Origin: UBA2031 sp037189985
GTDB lineage: Bacteria > Pseudomonadota > Gammaproteobacteria > Pseudomonadales > Moraxellaceae
DNA length: 64,000 bases
Assembly (NCBI GenBank): GCA_037189985.1
Contig: JBBCJX010000029.1
Location: forward strand, 76,789 to 140,788
Direction: 5' to 3'
The notes under the pieces were generated by a model that saw only the letters and a list, made by a program, of their open reading frames with translations, made no database searches and was not told the origin of the DNA. Position 1 is the first letter of the stretch. Each line of letters opens with the position of its first letter. A program made the position numbers and the translations under genes. Shown piece by piece: positions 44,034 to 52,720 of the stretch.

Positions 44034-44476
44034 ACAGCCCTGCCTGGGATTTCCCTGAGCCTCATGTGCTGCGGGTGCGCGTGCTTCCCGAGCATATCGA
44101 TGTCATGCAGCACACCAATAATGTGGTCTACCTGCGCTGGCTGGAGGACATTGCCTGGGATCATTCCCGGCATCTGGGTCTGGACGAGGTGGCCTATGAG
44201 CGGCTTGGTCATGGCATGGTGGCACGCCGTCATGAGCTGGATTACCTGCAGCCCACTTTTCTGGATGAAGAAATCTGGCTGGCCACATGGATACTGCATG
44301 CGGATCGCCTCTCCATTCGCCGTGCTTACCAGTTCCTGCGGCCGGCTGATGGCGTGACCGTGTTTCGAGGGCGTACACAGTGGGTGTGCGTCGACATCAA
44401 GGAGGGACGGGTACGGCGCATGCCGGCCGAGTTCCAGGCAGCTTACCGCTCGCCGCTTCAGATTGAGGAGAAGTAG
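44030..44476 (+). CDS. Acyl-CoA thioesterase, YbgC/FadM-like hot-dog family
   Basis: A 148-residue hot-dog protein. The motif HIDVMQHTNNVVYLRWLED near residue 22 is the 4-hydroxybenzoyl-CoA thioesterase-type active-site helix (the Asp is conserved, followed by HTNNVVY). Such proteins hydrolyse acyl-CoA esters; the substrate is not predictable. It overlaps tsaB by four bases and precedes uppP by three. Confidence 0.88.
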   Translation: MNSPAWDFPEPHVLRVRVLPEHIDVMQHTNNVVYLRWLEDIAWDHSRHLGLDEVAYERLGHGMVARRHELDYLQPTFLDEEIWLATWILHADRLSIRRAYQFLRPADGVTVFRGRTQWVCVDIKEGRVRRMPAEFQAAYRSPLQIEEK

Positions 44477-44479
44477 TCC

Positions 44480-45304
44480 GTGGATTTCCTGTTGTATCTG
44501 CAAGCCCTGATCATGGGCATCCTGGAAGGGTTGACGGAGTTCCTTCCGGTATCCAGTACAGGCCATCTCATCGTTGCCGCTGAGCTCATGGATTTCTGGA
44601 CGGAAGACAAACGTGTTGTCTTCGAGATTGCCATCCAGCTTGGCGCCATCCTGGCCATCTGCTTTCTTTACCGGGAAAAACTGGTGCGTGTAACACAGGG
44701 CTTCTTTGCCGGGCGGGCAGATGACAGGCGTTTTGTTGCCAATGTGCTGGTTGCCTTCATGCCGGCAGCAGTCATCGGTTTCTTTGCACACGACTTCATC
44801 AAGGAACGACTGTTCGATCCGCTGGTGGTGGCTTTCATGCTGGTTGCCGGGGGCATCCTGATTCTCTTTGCAGAAAAGCGTCAGCATGCGATTACCGCGC
44901 CCGAGGTCGAGAGCATGACCTGGCAGCATGCCCTCAAGGTCGGTTTTGCCCAGTGTGTGGCCATGATTCCTGGTACATCGCGTTCGGGTGCGACCATCAT
45001 TGGCGGGCTTTTCTTCGGGCTCTCACGCAAGGCGGCGGCCGAGTTTTCTTTTTTCCTGGCCATTCCCACCATGCTGGGTGCTACCACGCTCTCGGTGTAC
45101 AAGCACCGGCACGAGTTTCTCTGGGAAGATGCCCCTGTTTTTTCCATAGGCTTCATCGCTGCCTTTCTGGTGGCGCTTTGGGTGGTGAAAGCGCTGGTGC
45201 GCTATGTCTCCAACCATGACTTCACGATCTTTGCCTGGTATCGCATTGCCTTCGGCGGCTTCATCCTGCTCAGTGCCTGGGGTGGCTGGATCAACTGGGG
45301 CTGA
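44480..45304 (+). CDS. uppP: Undecaprenyl-diphosphatase
   Basis: A 274-residue multi-spanning membrane phosphatase recycling undecaprenyl diphosphate to the monophosphate carrier; it is also known as BacA because overexpression gives bacitracin resistance. The two signature loops are LEGLTEFLPVSSTGHLIV and MIPGTSRSGATIIGG. Translation starts at GTG, with GGAG upstream. Overlaps rsmJ by one base. Confidence 0.97.
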   Translation: MDFLLYLQALIMGILEGLTEFLPVSSTGHLIVAAELMDFWTEDKRVVFEIAIQLGAILAICFLYREKLVRVTQGFFAGRADDRRFVANVLVAFMPAAVIGFFAHDFIKERLFDPLVVAFMLVAGGILILFAEKRQHAITAPEVESMTWQHALKVGFAQCVAMIPGTSRSGATIIGGLFFGLSRKAAAEFSFFLAIPTMLGATTLSVYKHRHEFLWEDAPVFSIGFIAAFLVALWVVKALVRYVSNHDFTIFAWYRIAFGGFILLSAWGGWINWG

Positions 45305-46116
45305 TGGTGGAGCAGCCCTTGCCTCTGCTGGTGCTGGACTCCGCGTTGATGCCTGTTGCGCAAGAGTGGGGGCAGCAGCTCCAGCTTGTTCCGCAGCTCC
45401 TTCCCGAGCGGCGTAGCGGACTGGAGTCACTGCTGGGCCTGCATGAGGCTGCCCTGGTACTGGATGCTGACGGATTGGCCTTGCAGGCACTGGAGCAGCC
45501 TTTGCCCGGGCCGGTGCGTGTGGATTTCGTGCAGGGCACCCTGCGCTGGCGTCTGGCGCATGGGGGTGGGCAGGGTGAAATGGTGGCCAAGGCCTGTGGC
45601 GTTAGCAAAGGGCGCCTGCCCAATGTTCTGGATGGTACGGCCGGGCTGGGGCGTGATGCCTTCATTCTGGCGAGCCTTGGCTGCCATGTACGGCTTTGCG
45701 AGCGTTCTCCGGTCATTGCCGCACTTCTGCAGGATGGGATGGCCCGGGCCACCAGGGATGTCGAACTTGCCGCCATCATGTCCCGCATGCAGTTGATGCA
45801 AGGCGATACCCTGTCCGTCCTGATTGCGCTGGCAGCCGGAGATACCGCGGATTGTCCGGATGTGGTTTATCTGGATCCCATGTTCCCGCATCGGGAAAAA
45901 TCAGCCTTGGTGAAGAAGGAGATGCGTGTCTTTCGCCATGTGGTGGGGGAGGATACCGACGCTGATGACCTGCTGCCCGCCGCACTCGCGGTTGCCCGCA
46001 AGCGTGTTGTCGTCAAACGTCCGCGTCATGCGCCTGATCTGGCTGGCCACAAGCCTTCGCTGGTGGTGGAGGGCAAGAGCGGCCGCTTTGATGTTTATCT
46101 GGTGGTGAATAAATGA
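45304..46116 (+). CDS. rsmJ: 16S rRNA (guanine1516-N2)-methyltransferase
   Basis: A 270-residue SAM-dependent methyltransferase of the RsmJ (YhiQ) family. The SAM-binding loop reads LDGTAGLGRDAFILASLGC and the catalytic-type motif is VYLDPMFPHREKSALVKKEM. It ends the yoaA-tsaB-thioesterase-uppP-rsmJ transcript, starting on the last base of uppP. Confidence 0.95.
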   Translation: MVEQPLPLLVLDSALMPVAQEWGQQLQLVPQLLPERRSGLESLLGLHEAALVLDADGLALQALEQPLPGPVRVDFVQGTLRWRLAHGGGQGEMVAKACGVSKGRLPNVLDGTAGLGRDAFILASLGCHVRLCERSPVIAALLQDGMARATRDVELAAIMSRMQLMQGDTLSVLIALAAGDTADCPDVVYLDPMFPHREKSALVKKEMRVFRHVVGEDTDADDLLPAALAVARKRVVVKRPRHAPDLAGHKPSLVVEGKSGRFDVYLVVNK

Positions 46117-46174
46117 GTGAACTACAGGGCCTGGCAAAACGCTTCTTTACAGCAGAGCAGCCAGCCCTTTGCAA

Positions 46175-46189
46175 AGTCTTACAAAGACT
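46175..46189. promoter_or_regulatory. Inverted repeat in the tpx promoter region
   Basis: AGTCTT-ACA-AAGACT is a perfect 6-3-6 dyad lying just after a TTGCAA -35-like box and before a TGTGCTAGC -10-like segment. It is a candidate operator about 75 bases before tpx. Confidence 0.4.
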
Positions 46190-46263
46190 GTGCTAGCGTA
46201 AGGAGTTGTATCAAGACGTCCTGAGCAGTTTTCAGGTATTTGCATTTCATGGAGGACATTCTC

Positions 46264-46764
46264 GTGGCAACCATCAATTTCAAGGGTGATCCCGTCAAGA
46301 CCGTAGGCAACCTACCGGAGAAAGGTGTCGATGCCCCTGCATTCACATTGGTCAAGGCAGACCTTTCCGAAGTTTCGTTGAAGGATTTTCTGGGCCGCCG
46401 CGTCGTGCTCAACATCTTCCCCAGTGTCGATACGTCGGTCTGTGCAACATCGGTGCGCAAGTTCAATGAGCAGGCCGCTGGCCTGGACGATACGGTCGTC
46501 ATCAATATTTCAGCCGACCTGCCGTTTGCGCTTAACCGTTTCTGTGCTGCCGAAGGCATCAACAACGTGATTGCAGCATCGGTTTTCCGTGCACCTGGCT
46601 TTGGGCAGGATTATGGCGTCCTGCTGTCCACCGGGCCTTTGCGTGGTCTGCTGTCACGTGCCGTGGTGGTGGTTGATGTCAAGGGACGGGTGGCGTACAC
46701 CGAACAGGTGGCAGACATTACCCATGAGCCGAATTACCAGTCGGCCCTCAACGCGCTGGGTTGA
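46264..46764 (+). CDS. tpx: Thiol peroxidase
   Basis: A 166-residue atypical 2-Cys peroxiredoxin (E. coli Tpx 168) reducing hydrogen and alkyl peroxides with thioredoxin. The peroxidatic Cys lies in NIFPSVDTSVCATSVRKFN and the resolving Cys in ALNRFCAAEG. The start is GTG at 46264, with GGAGG eight bases upstream and MATINFKG as the family N-terminus. Confidence 0.96.
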   Translation: MATINFKGDPVKTVGNLPEKGVDAPAFTLVKADLSEVSLKDFLGRRVVLNIFPSVDTSVCATSVRKFNEQAAGLDDTVVINISADLPFALNRFCAAEGINNVIAASVFRAPGFGQDYGVLLSTGPLRGLLSRAVVVVDVKGRVAYTEQVADITHEPNYQSALNALG

Positions 46765-46807
46765 GCCTGCCTTAGGCTGCCGTGCAGGCAGAACTGCCAT
46801 CATCATG

Positions 46808-46850
46808 AAAAAGCCGGTCTTCCGCTCAACGGGAAGACCGGCTTTCTTGT
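46808..46850. terminator. Bidirectional terminator between tpx and plsB
   Basis: AAAGCCGGTCTTCC and its exact complement across a short loop, flanked by A and T runs, between convergent genes. Confidence 0.85.
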
Positions 46851-46865
46851 TTCCGTACAGCTTTT

Positions 46866-49388
46866 TCAGGCGCTGCCTTTTTCCTTTTTCTTGCCTTCGA
46901 TGGCATTGACCGCATTGGCGATCTCTTCATCCGTGATGCGCGTGATCTGCTGGATGGCTTGCCGTGTCTCGGCATCCAGAATCAGGCGGGCTTCGGCGGC
47001 AATCGTGATCAGGCGGTCGTCAAAGGTCAGGCATTGCTGGTCATCCACCTGGACCACCGCGCTGTTCAGCAGGGTTTCAATGAAGTTGCGGAACAGGGCC
47101 TTGTCAAAGAACTCCGGTGCGCTGAACTCGTGCAGGATGGACAGGCGCTGGGCCAGCAGATGACACAACTCTTCCAGCCGCTTGCGCGAGATACGGCCTG
47201 AACCCTGCTGCGTCAGCAAGGAAACCGTCATGTAGTAGCGTTGCAGGTTCTGGCGCACGCCCTGGGCCAGCACATGCAGTTCGGCATAAGAGGCGCTGGT
47301 GGGGCTGGGGCACATCAGCTGTTCGTTGTTGCGTGCAATCAGCAAGCTGCGATCGACCAGGGCATCCAGCCACTGCTGAATGATTCCTTCCACGGCCTCA
47401 TTGCACCAGGGGAGGAAAAGTTCGGACTGCATGAAAGGATAGATATTGCGCACCAGTTGCACGACCTGCGAACGATAGAGCTCGTTGTTGTGCTGCATCA
47501 GGCAGGCAATGAGTGCCGGCAGGGTGAAAAGGTGCAGCACATTGTTGCGGAAATAGGTGAGCAGCATGGCCTGCTCGGTCTGTACGCCCAGCATGTCGCC
47601 CAAGGGGTGCTTGATGCGGTAGAGGATTTTCAGCTGCTCGCCATAGGCAATGATTTCCTTGCCGGTCAGCGGAGTGATGGTAATGCGGTTGCTGTAAGGA
47701 ACGGCGGTCAGCAGGCGGCGGTAGAGATCCAGTTGCGTGGCAAGCGCATCTTCGTCCATCGCGTGCTTGGGTGTGGAGAGCAGGACCAGACTGAGCAGGT
47801 TAACCGGATTGACGGCCGCAGCGCTGTTGATGTTGGTGGTGATCTGCCCGGCAAGCCGGTCGATGGTGGCATTCATCCAGGGGGTTTTCTTGTCATCCGG
47901 CACACTGGTTTCGCGCCACGCCGGGTTTTCCTGATCCAGCAGTTTTTCCAGATAGATGGGCTCGCCGAAGCTGAGCTGCACCTTGCCGAAGACTTTCTGG
48001 ATCTTGCGCACGGAACTGATCAGCCCCCAGATCGACTCCTTCTGTTTGGGCTTGCCGGCCAGTTCGCCCACATAGGTTTTGCCTTCCATGAGTTTTTCAT
48101 AGCCGATGTAGGCGGGAATGAAGACGATGGGGCGCTTGTGGTCGCGCAGATAGCTGCGCAAGGTCATGGAGAGCATGCCGGTACGTGCGGCCAGCAGGCG
48201 ACCGGTGCGGCTGCGGCCTCCCTCGACGAAGTATTCGATCGAGTAGCCTTTGGCCGTGATCAGGTGCAGGTATTCGTTGAAGACGGCGGCATACAGGAAG
48301 TTGCCCTTGAAGCTACGACGAAGGAAGAAAGCGCCGGCGCGACGCATCAGCGAGCCCACGACCGGAATGTTGAGATTGGCGCCGGCGGCGATATGCGGCG
48401 TCATCAGGCCGCGGTGGAAGATGACATAGGAAAGCAGCAGGTAGTCAATGTGGCTGCGGTGGCAGGGCACGTAGACGATTTCGTAGTCGTGGGCGAGATT
48501 GCGTACATCGTCGAAATGATGCACTTCCACGCCGTCGTAGAGGCGTGTCCACAGCCAGGTCAGCAGGATGTCGAAAAAGCGGATGACGGGATAAGAATAA
48601 TCGGCTGCCACTTCGTCAGCATATTTCCGTGCTTTTGCGGTTGCCTTTTCATGGCTGATTTTCTTGTTGGCCGCTTCCTGGCTGATGGCCTGCTGGACGG
48701 GAGCGGCAGCGAGCAAGCTGTTGACCAGCGTGCGGCGGTGCGAAAGGTCAGGACCGATAGCGGCTTCACGCTGGCGCCGGAAATGCACGCGCAGCACGCG
48801 CGCCAGTTTGCGCAGGGTCATGTCCTCTGACAGGCCCTCGTCGGCGAGGGCACGCATGGATACCGGAGAGTTGAAGCGCACCAAGGTCTGGCGGCCATGA
48901 ATCAGGATGGTGACGAGCTGGCGGAACATGCCCGGTGTTGCCCACGAATCGGCAAACAGCAGCTTGAAAAGGGAGCTTTCCTTGTCCGGCGAGCGCCCCC
49001 ACAGGATGGTGACGGGTACAAGTTGCACGTCGAGACCGGGATTCTCCCGGACGGCGCGTACCAGACTCACGAAGCGGGGTGAATAGGCAAAGCGGTTGCG
49101 TTGCAGGGCAGAAGGATTGTCCCGGCGTGTCAGGAAGAAGAGTGAGCGGTCTTCTTTCAGCAGCGGGCTCTGCATGGGCTTCAGGGCCCGGGGCAGGCCA
49201 GCCTTGCGGGTTTCCTTTTCCAGTACCAGCAGATTGGAAAAGAAGCGGGTTTGCAGCACGTAGCAAACCGGTTTGTCCGGGTCCAGGCCGAGGTCTTTCA
49301 GGTTTTCGGGCAGGATGGTGGTACGGACGAAGACGTAAAGCAGTTTGCGCGCTAACAGCAGGAACAGATTGCTGAGCCAGTTGATCAT
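46866..49388 (-). CDS. plsB: Glycerol-3-phosphate 1-O-acyltransferase
   Basis: An 840-residue peripheral membrane enzyme acylating glycerol-3-phosphate at position 1 to start phospholipid synthesis. The acyltransferase block I reads VPCHRSHIDYLLLSY (H-x4-D), block III shows YFVEGGRSRTGRLL and block IV FIPAYIGYEKLMEG. Length matches pseudomonad PlsB (over 800). The upstream 190 bases to the LysR pseudogene contain two TTTGTTAC copies but no clear promoter. Confidence 0.97.
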   Translation of the reverse strand: MINWLSNLFLLLARKLLYVFVRTTILPENLKDLGLDPDKPVCYVLQTRFFSNLLVLEKETRKAGLPRALKPMQSPLLKEDRSLFFLTRRDNPSALQRNRFAYSPRFVSLVRAVRENPGLDVQLVPVTILWGRSPDKESSLFKLLFADSWATPGMFRQLVTILIHGRQTLVRFNSPVSMRALADEGLSEDMTLRKLARVLRVHFRRQREAAIGPDLSHRRTLVNSLLAAAPVQQAISQEAANKKISHEKATAKARKYADEVAADYSYPVIRFFDILLTWLWTRLYDGVEVHHFDDVRNLAHDYEIVYVPCHRSHIDYLLLSYVIFHRGLMTPHIAAGANLNIPVVGSLMRRAGAFFLRRSFKGNFLYAAVFNEYLHLITAKGYSIEYFVEGGRSRTGRLLAARTGMLSMTLRSYLRDHKRPIVFIPAYIGYEKLMEGKTYVGELAGKPKQKESIWGLISSVRKIQKVFGKVQLSFGEPIYLEKLLDQENPAWRETSVPDDKKTPWMNATIDRLAGQITTNINSAAAVNPVNLLSLVLLSTPKHAMDEDALATQLDLYRRLLTAVPYSNRITITPLTGKEIIAYGEQLKILYRIKHPLGDMLGVQTEQAMLLTYFRNNVLHLFTLPALIACLMQHNNELYRSQVVQLVRNIYPFMQSELFLPWCNEAVEGIIQQWLDALVDRSLLIARNNEQLMCPSPTSASYAELHVLAQGVRQNLQRYYMTVSLLTQQGSGRISRKRLEELCHLLAQRLSILHEFSAPEFFDKALFRNFIETLLNSAVVQVDDQQCLTFDDRLITIAAEARLILDAETRQAIQQITRITDEEIANAVNAIEGKKKEKGSA

Positions 49389-49579
49389 GCTTCCAACTCA
49401 TTCATGGAGCCCGGGCCATCGGGGCGGGGGGAGAAAGTGCGCAATGGTAACAAAGCGCCTGTTGTTGCTTTTTGGGGAATGTAACAAAAAATGCCGCAGT
49501 CCTGTCAGCCATGGAGGTCAGCACAGGCATGCCGCGGGCAAGCGCTTTGATAGTGGCGGCATCATGCCGGGAGAGGGGC

Positions 49580-50488
49580 TCAGGTGTTCAGATGTCCTTG
49601 CATCAGCTCTTCGAACCACTCCACGAACACCCCGAGTCGCTGTGAGCGTTGGCGCCGATGGGGATAAAGCAAGGAAACAGGCATGGGTGCGGCGCGGTAT
49701 GCCGGCATGACCTCGACCAGTTTCCCGGCATCCAGCAAGTGCTGTACATCGAAGCGCGGAATCTGGATCAGGCCCAGTCCGGCCAGACAGCAGGCGATAT
49801 AGCTTTCCGCGTTGTTGACGATGACCCGGCTGGGGATGCCGGACATTTGCTCATGACTATCCTCAGACTGGTATTCCCAAGGCAGTTCCCGCCCAGTCGT
49901 GGGGGAGGCGTATCCCACGACCCAGTGCCCGTCTGCCAGTTCACCGGGGTGTTCAGGCTTGCCATGGGCATGCAGGTAGGCGGGGCTGGTGCAATTGATG
50001 AGTACGATATTGCCGACGGGCCGTACTACCAGGCTGCTGCCGTGCAGCGCACCGACACGCACGGCACAATCCACGCCTTCCTGCACCAGATCGATGGCGC
50101 GATCTGTCGAGCCCAGTGCCAGTTGCAAGCGGGGATGACGACGCAACAGTCCGGGCAGTGCGGGTGCGATCAGGCGGCGTGCGATACGGCTTGGTACATC
50201 GACATTGAGCCGGCCGGCGACCTGCCGCTGGCTGGTCTGGAACAACTGGTTGATGTCTTCCACATCTGCCAGCAATGGCCGCAGGCGCTCAAGCAACTGG
50301 CTGCCGTCGGCCGTCAGGCGGACCTAGCGCGTGGTCCTGTGCAGCAGGCGCGCGCCAACCTGGGCTTCAAGCTGCTGGATGGCTGCCGACACCGAGGCGC
50401 GGGGCAGCTCCAGCGCATTGGCAGCCTTGATGAAGCTGCCCATTTCCGCCACTTGCACAAACACGCGGTACTGGTCGAATTTATTCAT
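49580..50488 (-). pseudogene. LysR-type transcriptional regulator broken by in-frame amber codon
   Basis: A full LysR regulator of 302 codons can be read through one in-frame TAG at codon 55 (complement of 50324-50326). The N-terminal helix-turn-helix (MNKFDQYRVFVQVAEMGSF, then IQQLEAQVGARLLHRTTR) is followed directly by the stop and then VRLTADGSQLLERLRP. In LysR proteins this position in HRTTRxVRLT is commonly Gln or Lys, so a CAG-to-TAG change is the simplest explanation. The effector-binding domain downstream (about residues 85-300) is intact. Only the 54-residue HTH fragment, or a 238-residue effector domain from an internal start, could be made. It follows the small membrane protein gene and the SDR on the same strand. 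Confidence 0.85.
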
Positions 50489-50515
50489 GCACTTCGCTTT
50501 TTATGACAAACCTTT

Positions 50516-50776
50516 TCATGGCAAACCTTGGCGGCGCAGCCACCACCAGAGTCCCCAGGCCAGTGCGGCAGGAAGACCGAACAATGCCAGATGAATCGGC
50601 AGCTCCTGGGCGAACGTGTAGCCGTGCGACATGCCGGTTCGCAAATTCCAGGCAGAAACCGCCAGCCATGCCAGCGTAAAAAGCCCGGCGGCCAGCAGGC
50701 GATATGTTGCCGGTGTCAGCCGCAGCAACACGGTGGCCAGCAGCAGTCCCGTTGCAATGAAGATCAGCGTACGCAT
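50516..50776 (-). CDS. Small hypothetical membrane protein
   Basis: An 86-residue protein with probably three membrane segments (about residues 2-20, 24-42 and 60-80), ending in WGLWWWLRRQGLP. I do not recognise a family. It starts seven bases after the SDR stop and ends 27 bases before the LysR pseudogene, so it is likely co-transcribed with both. The start at 50776 is chosen over one nine codons earlier that overlaps the SDR gene. Confidence 0.65.
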   Translation of the reverse strand: MRTLIFIATGLLLATVLLRLTPATYRLLAAGLFTLAWLAVSAWNLRTGMSHGYTFAQELPIHLALFGLPAALAWGLWWWLRRQGLP

Positions 50777-50783
50777 GGGTAAC

Positions 50784-51557
50784 TCACTTGGTGGTGTAAC
50801 CACCGTTGATCAGGATGGTCTGGCCCGTGACCCACCAGCTGTCACTGACGAGGTGGCGAATGAAGGGTACGACATCCTCGATATGCGTAAGGCCTGTGGG
50901 CGAAAATGGCGACAGTGCGGCAGCTGTCTTGTGGTAAGCCACGGCGTCGGCACCTTCGGCCGGATAGAAAAACGGTGTGTCCATCGGTCCGGGTCCGACA
51001 GCGGTTACCGATATCCCACGTGCACCAAATTCTTTGGCGGCTGCCCGGGTGAAATGCTCCACCGGTGCCTTGGTGCCGGCATACCCCGCATAGAACGGCG
51101 TGAATGCTCCCAGCAGGGAGGTGACCAGCGTGAGAATCTTGCCGTTGTCGTTGACGTGAATGCCGGCTTCCTTGAGGAAGAAAAAAGCGGCCTTGGCGTT
51201 GACGGCGGAAAGATCGTCGTACTCGGCTTCCGTGATCTCGGTAATGGGCTTCTTGAGCACCTTGCCCACGGTGTTGATGGCAATGTCGGGTCTGCCTACG
51301 GCGGAAACCGTCTGGGCAAACAGTTTCTCTACAGCGCCGGCTGTGGTCAGGTCGCCTTGCAGGGCCAGGGCTTGAGCACCGGTTGCCTGGATGACGGCGA
51401 CAGTGGCGTCGGCATCGGCTCTGGATGAGGCACTGTTGTAGTGGATCACGACAGCTTTCGCTCCTTGCAGGGCCAGGTCGCGGGCAATCAGGCCGCCCAG
51501 GTTTTTTGCACCACCGGTAACAAGAGCCACTTTCCCTTTGATGGAGTGGTCAGCCAT
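50784..51557 (-). CDS. SDR family oxidoreductase
   Basis: A 257-residue classical short-chain dehydrogenase. The cofactor motif TGGAKNLGG is near residue 15, NTVGK replaces the usual NNAG, the catalytic Ser lies in VTSLLG, and the Tyr-Lys pair is in YAGYAGTKAPVEHF. The C-terminal SDSWWVTGQTILINGGYTTK is typical. AAAGGAG precedes the ATG. Substrate unknown. The HIHYNS segment after strand 2 hints at NADPH use, but this is uncertain. Confidence 0.88.
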   Translation of the reverse strand: MADHSIKGKVALVTGGAKNLGGLIARDLALQGAKAVVIHYNSASSRADADATVAVIQATGAQALALQGDLTTAGAVEKLFAQTVSAVGRPDIAINTVGKVLKKPITEITEAEYDDLSAVNAKAAFFFLKEAGIHVNDNGKILTLVTSLLGAFTPFYAGYAGTKAPVEHFTRAAAKEFGARGISVTAVGPGPMDTPFFYPAEGADAVAYHKTAAALSPFSPTGLTHIEDVVPFIRHLVSDSWWVTGQTILINGGYTTK

Positions 51558-51659
51558 GGCAAATCTCCTTTGTGATACTGATGAGCTGCCAGTCTAGGCA
51601 GCAACATCCGGGAGATCAGCCAGGCAAGCCTGGATGGATTGTCCAGGAAAACTGCCCAA

Positions 51660-52568
51660 TCACGGGCTGGTCACGTCCTTCACGAAATTCGCCATCTGGG
51701 CAATCGCCTTGCGGCCTTCCGGCAGGTAGCGGTGAAAGAGGGGAAAGACGTGGGGCATGTCGGGCCACTCACGGTAATGCAGGCGGACACCAGCACGCTT
51801 GGCATTGCGCTTTATGGCCCGGGCGTCATCCAGGAGGATTTCGGTGGTACCCACATGCACCATCAAGGGAGGCAGACCTTCCAGCTCTGCATAGGCTGGC
51901 GAGATCAGCGGGTCCTTGGGGTTGCGGTTGCCGATGTGGTGCAGGCCCAAGGCGCGTATCGCCTCCGGCTTGAGCATGGCTTCATTGTCGGCATGCAGAC
52001 GGTGGGAGTGGTAGCGGCATGCAAGGTCCGTCCAGGGAGAAAGACAGATGCCGCCTGCTGGCAGCGGCAGGCCCAGTTCGCGCAGGCGAAGCAGGGTGAT
52101 CAGCACGAGATTGCCGCCGGCCGAGTCGCCGGCCAGCACGATGTGCCGAGGCCGCTCGTCGTTTGCCAGCAGGTATTTGTAGGCATCCACCACATCATCC
52201 ATCCAGGCCGGAAAGGCATGTTCGGGAGCCTGGCGATAATCAAGTGCCAGCACACGGGCGCCGGTGCTGCGGGCCAGTTCGGCGGTGAGGGGGCGATGTG
52301 TGCGTGGGGAGCCGGCAATGAAGGCGCCGCCGTGGAGATAAAGGATGACGTTGGGGCTGCTCTCGCTTTCCCGGGCCTCTATCCATTCGCCACGGATGAC
52401 GCCCTTGAGGGGGGTGATGCGCGAGCTTGGCACGGGCATGAGGCCGGCCGAGGCCTCCATCATCCAGGCCGATATGCCCATGCGTGCCCGCGTGGGATGG
52501 CCGGAAAACATCAGGGGTTTCATGGTGCGTTTCAGCACCTGGTTCAGCACACGGCCCTGCCAGCTCAT
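51660..52568 (-). CDS. Alpha/beta hydrolase, hormone-sensitive lipase type esterase
   Basis: A 302-residue carboxylesterase of the HSL (family IV) type. The oxyanion-hole motif LYLHGGAFIAGSP is near residue 78, and the nucleophile elbow LAGDSAGGNL near residue 146. The acidic residue in VGTTEILLDDA and the catalytic His in MPHVFPLF complete the triad. No signal peptide, so cytoplasmic. The gene is divergent from corA and 102 bases upstream of the SDR. Confidence 0.9.
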   Translation of the reverse strand: MSWQGRVLNQVLKRTMKPLMFSGHPTRARMGISAWMMEASAGLMPVPSSRITPLKGVIRGEWIEARESESSPNVILYLHGGAFIAGSPRTHRPLTAELARSTGARVLALDYRQAPEHAFPAWMDDVVDAYKYLLANDERPRHIVLAGDSAGGNLVLITLLRLRELGLPLPAGGICLSPWTDLACRYHSHRLHADNEAMLKPEAIRALGLHHIGNRNPKDPLISPAYAELEGLPPLMVHVGTTEILLDDARAIKRNAKRAGVRLHYREWPDMPHVFPLFHRYLPEGRKAIAQMANFVKDVTSP

Positions 52569-52665
52569 TATTGTTGTCCCCTTCAGGTGGCGTCAGGAAA
52601 TGGCGATGGCAACAGGTACGCCATGCGTGGCTGTTTGTCAAAAGTTTGCCCTGACTGTCATGGCA

Positions 52666-52694
52666 CTGACCCTTTGCTGAGCCTCTGCTATCTT
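52666..52694 (+). promoter_or_regulatory. Putative corA promoter
   Basis: CTGACC and TATCTT spaced by 17 bases, 26 bases before the corA ATG. Confidence 0.4.
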
Positions 52695-52720
52695 GCGGGC
52701 AGAAACAGAGGGGCGTCAGG

